A stretch of 31,338 bases of DNA from an uncultured Collinsella sp. (GTDB lineage Bacteria; Actinomycetota; Coriobacteriia; Coriobacteriales; Coriobacteriaceae), in NCBI GenBank assembly GCA_959027945.1, contig CAUFRO010000025.1, forward strand, positions 1-31,338. Reading direction: 5' to 3'. Shown piece after piece: positions 23,238 through 30,711 of this stretch (positions are counted from its first letter, which is position 1; each line of letters opens with the position of its first letter). Below the pieces are notes generated by a model that was not told where the DNA came from, ran no database searches, and saw only the letters and a program-made list of their open reading frames with translations. A program made the translations under genes and the position numbers.

Positions 23238-23269
23238 GGCCCCAGCTCCATCGCGAGCCGGGGCCTTTT
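23238..23269 (+). terminator. Terminator of the purine operon
   Basis: GGCCCC then GCTC (23238-23248) pairs with GAGC then GGGGCC (23255-23265), followed by TTTT. It lies 68 bases after the XdhD-type stop. Confidence 0.88.
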
Positions 23270-23278
23270 GCTTGGAGC

Positions 23279-23380
23279 GGAAACTGTGTTCCGGATTCAA
23301 GCCTCAGAATGGGATGAACGGATGGGATGCTTGGCGGAAACTACGGCCCAGTTTTTGGCTCCAGAACGGGATGCATTTTC
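23279..23380. repeat. Two degenerate direct repeats
   Basis: GGAAACT starts at 23279 and 23336; each is followed by CC, a T-rich part, a GGC or GCC with TC, then AGAA, a variable base and GGGATG. The two units are about 57 bases apart and differ at many places. They look like remnants of a decayed intergenic element. Confidence 0.4.
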
Positions 23381-23440
23381 CGGAACGGTCCACGTGCGGT
23401 GGTGTACCGCCCCTTTCGTGTGCGCCGCTTGTCGAATTAC

Positions 23441-23488
23441 GTTATAGCTAGCTATATTATAGGAAGGTATAATATAGCTAGCTATAAC
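23441..23488. promoter_or_regulatory. Perfect 21-bp inverted repeat upstream of the DUF234-type ATPase gene
   Basis: Bases 23441-23461 are the exact reverse complement of 23468-23488, separated by GGAAGG. Each arm also contains the palindrome TATAGCTAGCTATA. The right arm begins TATAAT, which could be a -10 box, and ends 19 bases before the ATG. It is a strong operator candidate for dimeric or tetrameric binding, perhaps by the gene's own product, which carries a helix-turn-helix. That last link is inference. Confidence 0.75.
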
Positions 23489-23507
23489 GCAAAGGAAGGA
23501 TGGCCCT

Positions 23508-24899
23508 ATGTTTATCGGAAGAACAGTGGAAATGTCCGAGCTCAATCGACTGTATGGCACGGGCTCCTTTGAGATGCCTGTGATTTACGGCCGCCGTCGC
23601 GTGGGCAAAACGCGTCTTATCACAGAGTTTATCCAAGGCAAGAAGGCTATTTACTTTCAAGCTCGTCGTACCAATGCAGAGGCAAACCTGCATGGCTTTA
23701 GCCAGGCGATACTTGCGGGCTCCGTTGGTGTTGCTGGCGTGTCGTTTCGTAGTTTTGACGAGGCGTTCGATGCGTTGGCTACCATGGCTCGTACGGAACG
23801 TTTGATTGTCGTGATCGACGAGTATCCTTATCTCGCCCAATCGAATCCCGAGATCAGCTCGTTGCTGCAAGACAAGATCGATCACTTGTACAAAGAGACC
23901 AAGCTTATGCTTATCCTGTGCGGGTCGTCGCTTTCGTTTATGGAAGAGCAGGTGTTGGGCTACGAGAGTCCGCTATACGGTAGGCGTACGGCCCAGTTTA
24001 AGATCATGCCGCTCGATTTTATGACGACCCTCGGCCTGTGGCAGAGCATGGGTCGCGAAGACGCTGCAGTTTGCTATGGCATGACGGGTGGCATTCCTGC
24101 ATATATCGAGAAAGTCGATCCTGCCGCACCGCTCAAGGACAACATCAAACGTCTTTTTCTTACTCCTACGGGCTATCTCTTTGAGGAGCCGAGTAACCTG
24201 CTATTGCAGGAGTGCCGCAATCCCGAGCAATATGATGCGATCGTGCAAGCAATTGCTCAGGGGCGCTCGAAGATCTCGGAGATTGCGAGCTCTACGGGAA
24301 TCCCTGCGAGCAACGTAAAGAGCTATGTGGATAAGCTGGCGTCGCTTGGGATTGTCGAGCGCGAGCTGCCCCTAAACGAGACGAGTAATAAGCGAGCCGT
24401 GTATCTGCTGAGCGATCAGATGTTTAGGTTCTGGTACAAGTTTGTTCCGCAGAACATCGGGCTGATTCAAAACGATATGGCCGAGATGGCGTATAAGCGC
24501 ATTGAGCCACACGTATCGGATTACATGGGTACGGTCTTTGAGCTTATATGCAGACAATACGTGTACGAACTCGCGCGCGCGGGCCAGCTCGATGTGGTTC
24601 CGGCGAGCGTCGGGCGCTGGTGGGGGACGGATAATCGCACGCATACGCAGGAAGAAATCGACTTGATTGTTGACGATGGCGAGAGCACTGCTCTGTTTGC
24701 GGAGTGCAAATGGCGCAATGAACCGGTGGGCGAAGACGTGCTGCAAAAGCTCGTGCATCGAAGCGAGCTCTTTAGGCGGCAGCACAAAAGCTATGCGATC
24801 TTCTCGAAGCGAGGCTTTACGCAAGGATGTCAGGAAGCTGCGGCGAGCAGGGGAGATGCCAAGCTGATTTCGTTTGCCGAGATGTGCGAGCGGAGATAA
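23508..24899 (+). CDS. ATPase with DUF234-type PD-(D/E)XK-like C-terminus
   Basis: This is an AAA/STAND-like ATPase of the ATPase_2 plus DUF234 type, found often in accessory regions of archaea and gut bacteria; its role is not settled. Walker A is GRRRVGKT at residues 28-35 and Walker B is IVVIDEY with D104 and E105. A winged-helix segment near 250-285 (KISEIASSTGIPASNVKSY) suggests DNA binding. The C-terminus has EEIDLIV near 385 and FAECKW near 398, resembling a PD-(D/E)XK nuclease core. The length is 463 residues. AAAGGAAGGA lies 7 bases before the ATG. It stands alone, driven from a region with a perfect inverted repeat. Confidence 0.85.
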   Translation: MFIGRTVEMSELNRLYGTGSFEMPVIYGRRRVGKTRLITEFIQGKKAIYFQARRTNAEANLHGFSQAILAGSVGVAGVSFRSFDEAFDALATMARTERLIVVIDEYPYLAQSNPEISSLLQDKIDHLYKETKLMLILCGSSLSFMEEQVLGYESPLYGRRTAQFKIMPLDFMTTLGLWQSMGREDAAVCYGMTGGIPAYIEKVDPAAPLKDNIKRLFLTPTGYLFEEPSNLLLQECRNPEQYDAIVQAIAQGRSKISEIASSTGIPASNVKSYVDKLASLGIVERELPLNETSNKRAVYLLSDQMFRFWYKFVPQNIGLIQNDMAEMAYKRIEPHVSDYMGTVFELICRQYVYELARAGQLDVVPASVGRWWGTDNRTHTQEEIDLIVDDGESTALFAECKWRNEPVGEDVLQKLVHRSELFRRQHKSYAIFSKRGFTQGCQEAAASRGDAKLISFAEMCERR

Positions 24900-24950
24900 C
24901 CAAGCACGCTCTGATGTGATGCTCGGAATGGGTCGCGCTAAGGATGCCAA

Positions 24951-25065
24951 GCGTAAAACCTTCAATGAAAATGGCGTAAAAACTACATCTGTCATGGCGT
25001 AAAAACTACATTGAAAGTAGCGTAAAATCAGCATTGAGAATGGCGTAATTTCGCATATCGCGTGA
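24951..25065. repeat. Five 23-bp iteron-like direct repeats before the DUF4143-type ATPase gene
   Basis: GCGTAA occurs at 24951, 24974, 24997, 25020 and 25043, exactly 23 bases apart each time. The shared unit begins GCGTAAAAACTACATTGA and usually ends ATG; units 2 and 3 are nearly identical, while 1, 4 and 5 are diverged. The fixed period and the location between two genes are like iterons or a multi-site operator. The last unit ends 19 bases before the ATPase start. Confidence 0.85.
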
Positions 25066-25084
25066 TAGAGAGGGACGGCCGTCT

Positions 25085-26380
25085 ATGGATGCACCAAAGA
25101 GATTGACCCAAAAGGGATATAGGCCCCGGCTCATAGAGGAGCGCCTCGACACCCTTATGCGGGCGTTTGGCTGTGTGGAGATCAACGGCCCCAAATGGTG
25201 CGGCAAGACCTGGACGGCGCTCTCTCGCTCGGCGAGCGTCTCCAGGCTCGATGAGCCTGCGCAGCGTGCGGCGGCAGAGGTCGACCCAAGCCTGGCGCTC
25301 ATCGGCGATGCGCCACACCTGGTCGATGAATGGCAGGAGGTGCCCGAGGTTTGGGATGCCGCCCGGCGTTTCGTGGACGCGAGCGGCAACGAACGGGGGA
25401 CACTTTTGCTCACGGGCTCGACCGCGCTCAAAAGCGAGGAGCGCAGCCATGTTCGTCATTCCGGCACGGGTAGGATCGCCCGTCTGTCAATGCGCCCCAT
25501 GGCCCTGTGTGAGTCGGGCGACGGCGAGCCGCTCGTGTCACTGGCAAGCCTCTTTAAGGGCGAGGATTTTGCCCCTCAGCGTCGCGAGAGCACGGTGGAT
25601 GACGTCGCCCGCTGGTGCTGCAGGGGCGGTTGGCCTGCAAATCTTGGGCTTTCGGAAGATCTTGCGCGAGAGACGGCAAGCCAGTACGTGCACTCGGTGC
25701 TCGACGTCAACGTGCTGGACGAGGGCATGTCGCCCGAGCTTGCACACGGCCTTTTGCGAGCTCTTGCCATGAACGAGAGCCAGGCTGTCACGTACAAGAC
25801 GCTCGTAAAGGACGCCTCGTACGGTGAGGCGGGCCCCGACGAGAGGACCATCGCTGCGTACTTGGACCTCTTCAACAGGCTCAAGCTGACCGAGGACCTG
25901 TGCGGATGGGAGCCGCCCATGCGCTCGAAGGCCCGCGTTCGCGTGCGCCCCAAGCGCTACTTCTGTGACCCGTCACTTGCGGCGGCGTTGCTGGGGGCTA
26001 CCCCTGAGCGGCTGCTTGGCGATATGCAAACGCTGGGGATGCTCTTTGAGAATCTCGTCCTGCGCGACGTGCGCGTGTTCCTTTCCACCTACGGCGGTGT
26101 CGACAACAGTGTCCATTATTTCCGAGATGAGAAGGGCCTTGAGGTCGATCTGATCGTTGAGCACGACGGGCGCTGGGGAGCCATCGAGGTCAAGCTGAGT
26201 GATGCGAAAGCAGACGATGGAGCGAGAAATCTCAAGGCGCTGGAGAGGAAAGTGCTCTCCAATCCTGCCGCCCAGAATGCCGCGCCGGCGTTTTTGGCGG
26301 TCGTGGTTGGAAAGGGGAGCATTGCCTACACACGCGACGACGGCGTGGCGGTGATTCCCATGGCGGCACTTGGGGCGTAG
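25085..26380 (+). CDS. AAA_14/DUF4143-type ATPase with nuclease-like C-terminus
   Basis: This is a 431-residue ATPase of the AAA_14 plus DUF4143 type, a common but poorly understood family. Walker A is GPKWCGKT at residues 35-42 and Walker B is HLVDEWQ with D81 and E82. The DUF4143-like middle is followed by LEVDLIVEHDGRWGAIEVK near 349-367, a PD-(D/E)XK-like pattern. It is unrelated in detail to the ATPase upstream but has the same overall plan. GAGAGGGA lies about 10 bases before the ATG. Five iteron-like repeats lie just upstream. Codon use looks like that of the rest of the window, so there is no clear sign of very recent transfer. Confidence 0.85.
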   Translation: MDAPKRLTQKGYRPRLIEERLDTLMRAFGCVEINGPKWCGKTWTALSRSASVSRLDEPAQRAAAEVDPSLALIGDAPHLVDEWQEVPEVWDAARRFVDASGNERGTLLLTGSTALKSEERSHVRHSGTGRIARLSMRPMALCESGDGEPLVSLASLFKGEDFAPQRRESTVDDVARWCCRGGWPANLGLSEDLARETASQYVHSVLDVNVLDEGMSPELAHGLLRALAMNESQAVTYKTLVKDASYGEAGPDERTIAAYLDLFNRLKLTEDLCGWEPPMRSKARVRVRPKRYFCDPSLAAALLGATPERLLGDMQTLGMLFENLVLRDVRVFLSTYGGVDNSVHYFRDEKGLEVDLIVEHDGRWGAIEVKLSDAKADDGARNLKALERKVLSNPAAQNAAPAFLAVVVGKGSIAYTRDDGVAVIPMAALGA

Positions 26381-26421
26381 TGGTTTTGCGGGGCGTCGTA
26401 CTTCCATTACCGAAAATCCAT

Positions 26422-26450
26422 TTGGTAAACCCGATGCTCACAGATAGAAT
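26422..26450 (+). promoter_or_regulatory. Sigma-70-type promoter candidate
   Basis: TTGGTA (26422-26427) and TAGAAT (26445-26450) are separated by exactly 17 bases. Transcription would begin near 26457 and reach the terminator at 26629-26674, giving an RNA of about 215 bases. Confidence 0.5.
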
Positions 26451-26628
26451 TAAGTTAACGGCAGCCCAAGTAGAGTGGAGCTGGGCAGCGCCGTTGCTTA
26501 GGTCGAGGGGTCAATGCCTTAATGGCAGTGCGTGTTATGCTTCGAACGCTGCTTGAGTGCCTCAGAAAGCCCGACAAACGCTATGAAGGGCGAGACCAAA
26601 GCAATTAAGAGCTCTACGAGCTCTGATG

Positions 26629-26674
26629 GGCCCGGGATGACCGCTGATTCAAGTCACCGGGCCTAAATCTATTT
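26629..26674 (+). terminator. Intrinsic terminator in the gap after the DUF4143-type gene
   Basis: GGCCCGG (26629-26635) pairs with CCGGGCC (26657-26663) and GAC (26639-26641) with GTC (26653-26655), followed by TAAATCTATTTC. It may end the ATPase transcript or the small transcript described in this gap. Confidence 0.6.
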
Positions 26675-26838
26675 CACATGCATTTGAATAGAGCGGACGG
26701 CGCTCTTGGGGTCGCCTGTATGACGCGTGCCCGGCGCATGGCATTGCGCCCCGCTTTTGTGTCCGCACGGGCGCTTATCCTTACGGCAATCTAGCCGTCT
26801 ATGTACCGAGTGGCAGTTGACGGAGAAAGGCCCTGACC

Positions 26839-27573
26839 GTGCCAGACAAAAAGACGTCGGGTATCTTGGCTATCGATACGACGAATTTTGCGCGCCAGAT
26901 TGTGCTCGACTTTGAGTTTGCGCCGGTGCCAAAGCAGCGCCAGCGCCGTGGACTGCGCAACGAGATTATCGAGGTCGGCGCCGTCAAGCTCGATAACCGC
27001 GGCAACGTGATGGGCGAGTTCTCGCAGTTTGTGCAGACGGAATATGCCGAAGGCGTTGCGTATCCCGTCCGCGAGCTCACGGGAATATTGGCCGTGGATA
27101 CCGCGATGGCCGATCCGCTCTACATGGTGATCAAAAGGCTCAGCGAGTGGATTGGTCGCTACTCCGCTCAAGTGGTCTGTTGGAGCGGGGCGGACCGCCG
27201 ACAGCTTTTGACCGAGTGCGGGGCGAAACGCATCGACCTTGCTGGCTTTCCCGTGGACTGGGCCGACCTGCAGGCGTTTTACACCTCGATTATGGACGTG
27301 GGCAGCCATGGATGTGTCTCGTTGGACGACGCGGCAACGTGGTTTGGCGTCGATTTTGATGAGTCGACCGGTCACGCTCACAGCGCCCTCGCCGACGCAC
27401 GCGTGACCGCCAGGTTGCTCAAGCAGGTGATAGATGGGAGCTATCACGTGAGCCCGCGCGCCCAGGTGATCCGCCAGCGATGGGGCATGGGCGAGCGAAC
27501 CCAGACGCGTCTCTCCAGTAAGTGCCCCGAGCTGAGCGATCTGCTGCTGAAGCTGAAGGCGGAGGGGAGGTAG
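26839..27573 (+). CDS. DEDDh-type 3'-5' exonuclease
   Basis: This 244-residue protein belongs to the RNase T/DnaQ exonuclease fold and probably trims RNA or DNA from the 3' end. D24 and E26 lie in IVLDFEF, the middle aspartate is D119 in CWSGADRRQL, and H181 with D186 in HAHSALADARVTARLL complete the DEDDh set. IIEVGAVKLDNRG is the typical strand after the first motif. A short basic stretch PKQRQRRG sits inside the first motif region. The start is GTG with GGAGAAAGG eight bases upstream. It has no operon partner: a gap lies upstream and a convergent restriction gene downstream. It resembles KapD/ERI-1-like single-domain exonucleases; the substrate is unknown. Confidence 0.88.
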   Translation: MPDKKTSGILAIDTTNFARQIVLDFEFAPVPKQRQRRGLRNEIIEVGAVKLDNRGNVMGEFSQFVQTEYAEGVAYPVRELTGILAVDTAMADPLYMVIKRLSEWIGRYSAQVVCWSGADRRQLLTECGAKRIDLAGFPVDWADLQAFYTSIMDVGSHGCVSLDDAATWFGVDFDESTGHAHSALADARVTARLLKQVIDGSYHVSPRAQVIRQRWGMGERTQTRLSSKCPELSDLLLKLKAEGR

Positions 27574-27734
27574 GCGGGGCAGACAATATTGTCGTTTCGC
27601 CTGTGAAGAAGGAACCAATTAACTACAAAGTGTGGATGGCTTCTAGTGAAGACTTAAACACCAGACTAAGAAAAGGTTATCGAGCCATTGGGACTGCAGC
27701 ATTCGCCCATCGCAAGACGTTACTCGTTCAAATT

Positions 27735-27777
27735 GGGACGCTCCACATCCTATGAAATGGTTAATGCGGAGCGTCCC
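27735..27777 (-). terminator. 10-bp hairpin downstream of hsdR
   Basis: GGGACGCTCC (27735-27744) pairs perfectly with GGAGCGTCCC (27768-27777) around 23 bases, between the convergent exonuclease and hsdR genes. Tails are poor (AATTTG on the minus strand), so termination is only a likely role. The rest of the 225-base gap shows no supported gene. Confidence 0.45.
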
Positions 27778-27798
27778 TAGAACTCTGTCTTCTGTTAC

Positions 27799-30711
27799 CT
27801 AATAGTAGAGTTCGATATACGAATACGCCTTATCAAAAAGAGCCTGGTCTTTGAGCTTATAGCGCATCCACAGAATGGCACGGAGCTGTTTTTTAACCTC
27901 TTTCACGCCAGCCGTGGTAGCTTGCCAGCCGTCGAAGCGAGTTATCTTAACGATCTCGTCAATGTCATTGACGATGTTCTCGACGATGATAGGCGTGTCG
28001 CCGTTCTTGATGCCGTTAAAGAGCTCAGTGAGAGCAGCCTTTCCCTTGTCCTCCTCTTCCTCGGGCACGACTTCCTTTTCGGCGGCTCGTGCTTCTTTGG
28101 CGAGGTCGATGAGCATCTTGAGGAACTCGACGCTGTTGATGAGACCTTGCTCGTGACGTTCCCTCAGGTCCTCCAGGCGCTCGCCGAGCTTCTGGAACTT
28201 GCCATTCTTATCGTGCCTGCGGATTCGGGCGACGAGATCTATCTCCAGCTTACGCGTGATCTTCTCGGTATTGCTCTTGTCGTTGATGAAGTGCTCGATC
28301 ATGTCCTCGTCGAGCTCAAGGATGTCGTCATCGTCTCGGACTCTCTCGACGGTGATGTTCTCGTGCACGAGCTCGATTGTCTTGGGCCCGAGCGCTGCCC
28401 AGATGAGCTTCCCGCGATTGTCTACCGGTCTCACGGAATCGTAGACCTGCGAGAGCCAGATGAAATCGGGCTTGTAGGGATTGAGACATGCGTCGGGCGA
28501 AAGGGCTTCCCACGCTCTGTTCAAGACCGAGAAGTCGGCCCCAAACTGGTCTTTCACCTTTGTCGTTGGCAGGCATTGTTGAGCTTCGAGAAGGGACTCC
28601 CAATCCGCGCTGCGGCGGTCTCTGACCGTTGAGAAGTACTCAAGACAGCAATGCATAAGCCCGGGTAGCTCGGCCTTTACCTCGTCGATGTTGGTTATAA
28701 CCTTCTGCACCTCGGCCTCGTCGAAGTGCAGAGACTTGGCGACGTTGTCGAAGAGGCCGATATAGTCGACAATGAGACCGAATGTCTTCTTGTCGTTGTA
28801 GACGCGGTTGGTTCGACAGATTGCCTGCAACAGCGTGTGGTCGCGCAAGGGCTTGTCAAGGTACTGAGTTTGCAGGATGGGCGCATCGAACCCCGTGAGC
28901 AGCTTTGCAGTGACGATGAGAATCTTGAGTGGATCGTCCGGGTCGCGGAAACGGTCAAGGAGCTTTTCTTCGGCATCGCGATCGCGACGATATGCCTTGT
29001 ACCGGTCCTCCTTGTCGTTGTTCGTGTCCATGACGATGGTGACTGCATCAGCGCCCAAGAGCTTGTCGAGCTCCTCCTTATACAGCAGGCAGCACTCTCG
29101 GTCGTAGCAGACTACCTGCGCCTTGAAGCCGTCGGGCTCAACCTTCGATTTGAAGTGTTTGGCAATGTGTTCACACACCTTGTGAATGCGGTCGGGGGCC
29201 TTCATGACGGCTTCGATCTTGACGCGCCTGGTGAGTTCCGCCTTGTCCTCTTTGCTGAGGTCTCGGGTCATTTCGTCAAAGGCGGCGTTCACGACCTCTT
29301 GGTTGACGTGGAGCTCGACGGGAACGGTTTCAAAATGGAGCGGCAATGTGGCGTGGTCGCGGATGGAGTCGGCGAAGGAATAGCGGCTCATGTAGCCGGA
29401 CTTGTCCTCTTTGGCACCGAAGGTGTGGAACGTGTTCTTGTCGGTTCGGTTGATGGGCGTGCCGGTCAAGCCGAAGAAGAAGGCGTTTGGCAAGGCGAGT
29501 CGCATCTTCTCGCCGAGGTCGCCCTCTTGGGTGCGGTGCGCCTCGTCGACCATGAGGATGATGTTCTCGCGCTCGTTGAGCGTCCCCGCAACCTCGCCGA
29601 ATTTGAAGATGGTGGTGATGAGGACCTTTCTCATGTCCTGCTTGAAGAAGGACTCAAGCTCCTCCTTGCTGCCGGCGCTTGCGAGGTTGGGGATATCGGA
29701 TGCGTTGAAGGTCCCTGTGATCTGGGTCTCGAGGTCGATTCGGTCATCCACGATGACGACGGTCGGGTTCTTGAGTTCGGGGACCATGCGCAGCTTCTGG
29801 GCGGCGAATACCATGAGCAGTGACTTTCCTGAGCCCTGGAAATGCCAAATGAGGCCACACTTCGGGTATCCTGCGCGGACGCGGTCCACGATGAGGTTCG
29901 CGCCCTCGAACTGTTGGTAGCGACAGATCAGCTTGATGCGTCGATGCTTCTTGTCGGTGGCGAAGAGCGTGAAGAACTGGAAGATGTCCATGACGTTCGA
30001 GGGGGTGAGCATGGATGCCATGCTTCTCTTGACGTCGGCAAGTGTGCCCTCGCTCTTCTTGTCGCCCTCATGCCAGGGTCCCCACATCTCGGGAGGCATG
30101 TTCACCGACCCGTAGCGATAGCATTTTCCTTCGCTGGCGAAGTTGATGGCGCTACAGACGAACATCTGCGGGATGCTCTTCTCATATTTAGCGATGTCGC
30201 CAGCGCCGTCGAGCCAGGTTATCGAATCGCGCACCGGCGTCTTGAGCTCGCCGATGACGAGCGGAAATCCATTGACAAGAAGGACGAGGTCGAGGCGCTT
30301 GCCGCCCTGTTCCTGGGGGTAGACCCACTGGTTGGTGACGATGTACTCGTTTTTGTCAAGATCGCCGTCCGCCGCCGTGCCAAAGAAGCGGATGGGGACC
30401 ATGCGTCCGTCTTTGCCGTAGGGGAATGAGTTCTCCTCGATGACGAGCTTTTTGAACCGCTCGTTGGTGGAGACCAGGTTCTGCGGACTTGTGGACTGAA
30501 TGAGGGCCCTGAGTCGGTAGATGATCTCGTCGGCGCGATCGGGGTCTTCTGCAATCTCCGGGTTAAGCCTGATGAGGGCGTCCTTGACCATGGGCTCGAC
30601 CATGACGTCGGCATGGCGGCGCGGGAGGTCTTCGGCAGCCACGTATCTCCAGCCAAGGCTGGCAAGCGCCTCGACGCTCATTTGCTCGATGGTGTTGTCC
30701 TCGTTAAACAT
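27799..30711 (-). CDS. hsdR: Type I restriction enzyme R subunit
   Basis: This is HsdR, the motor and nuclease subunit that translocates and cuts unmodified DNA after HsdS and HsdM recognise it. The nuclease core is at D141, E155 and K157 (RLDLVLLVN then VIGELKTP). The superfamily 2 helicase motor has Walker A QGSGKS at 292-297, the box VDEAHR at 388-393 and TGTP at 416-419; later ILIVTAKLLTGFDAP is a typical motif V/VI region. The 970 residues are a full-length subunit. The ATG overlaps the end of hsdS by 8 bases, and AGGAG lies about 13 bases upstream. It is intact, so the system is probably active if hsdM lies beyond the window. Confidence 0.95.
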   Translation of the reverse strand: MFNEDNTIEQMSVEALASLGWRYVAAEDLPRRHADVMVEPMVKDALIRLNPEIAEDPDRADEIIYRLRALIQSTSPQNLVSTNERFKKLVIEENSFPYGKDGRMVPIRFFGTAADGDLDKNEYIVTNQWVYPQEQGGKRLDLVLLVNGFPLVIGELKTPVRDSITWLDGAGDIAKYEKSIPQMFVCSAINFASEGKCYRYGSVNMPPEMWGPWHEGDKKSEGTLADVKRSMASMLTPSNVMDIFQFFTLFATDKKHRRIKLICRYQQFEGANLIVDRVRAGYPKCGLIWHFQGSGKSLLMVFAAQKLRMVPELKNPTVVIVDDRIDLETQITGTFNASDIPNLASAGSKEELESFFKQDMRKVLITTIFKFGEVAGTLNERENIILMVDEAHRTQEGDLGEKMRLALPNAFFFGLTGTPINRTDKNTFHTFGAKEDKSGYMSRYSFADSIRDHATLPLHFETVPVELHVNQEVVNAAFDEMTRDLSKEDKAELTRRVKIEAVMKAPDRIHKVCEHIAKHFKSKVEPDGFKAQVVCYDRECCLLYKEELDKLLGADAVTIVMDTNNDKEDRYKAYRRDRDAEEKLLDRFRDPDDPLKILIVTAKLLTGFDAPILQTQYLDKPLRDHTLLQAICRTNRVYNDKKTFGLIVDYIGLFDNVAKSLHFDEAEVQKVITNIDEVKAELPGLMHCCLEYFSTVRDRRSADWESLLEAQQCLPTTKVKDQFGADFSVLNRAWEALSPDACLNPYKPDFIWLSQVYDSVRPVDNRGKLIWAALGPKTIELVHENITVERVRDDDDILELDEDMIEHFINDKSNTEKITRKLEIDLVARIRRHDKNGKFQKLGERLEDLRERHEQGLINSVEFLKMLIDLAKEARAAEKEVVPEEEEDKGKAALTELFNGIKNGDTPIIVENIVNDIDEIVKITRFDGWQATTAGVKEVKKQLRAILWMRYKLKDQALFDKAYSYIELYY

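Larger units (their letters stand above)
23170..23507. other. Intergenic region between the purine operon and the first ATPase gene
   Basis: This 338-base gap holds the operon terminator, two degenerate copies of a roughly 45-base unit, an uninformative stretch, and a large palindrome directly before the ATPase gene. No gene is supported. Confidence 0.7.
26381..26838. other. Intergenic region with a possible small transcript
   Basis: This 458-base gap has a good promoter match (26422-26450) and an intrinsic terminator (26629-26674) on the + strand, with no convincing gene between. The largest + frame from an ATG is 28 codons (26522-26608). A hydrophobic frame without a start codon lies on the minus strand at 26519-26653. 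From about 26690 to 26820 I see nothing recognisable. Confidence 0.55.

Noticed and set aside
26522..26608. 28-codon + strand peptide in the gap after the DUF4143-type gene
   Set aside because: Binding site GAGGGG is poorly spaced and the peptide matches nothing known.
27602..27754. 50-codon frame from a GTG after the exonuclease gene
   Set aside because: No ribosome binding site, no recognisable family, and it runs into the hairpin at 27735-27777; it could be a gene remnant but cannot be supported.
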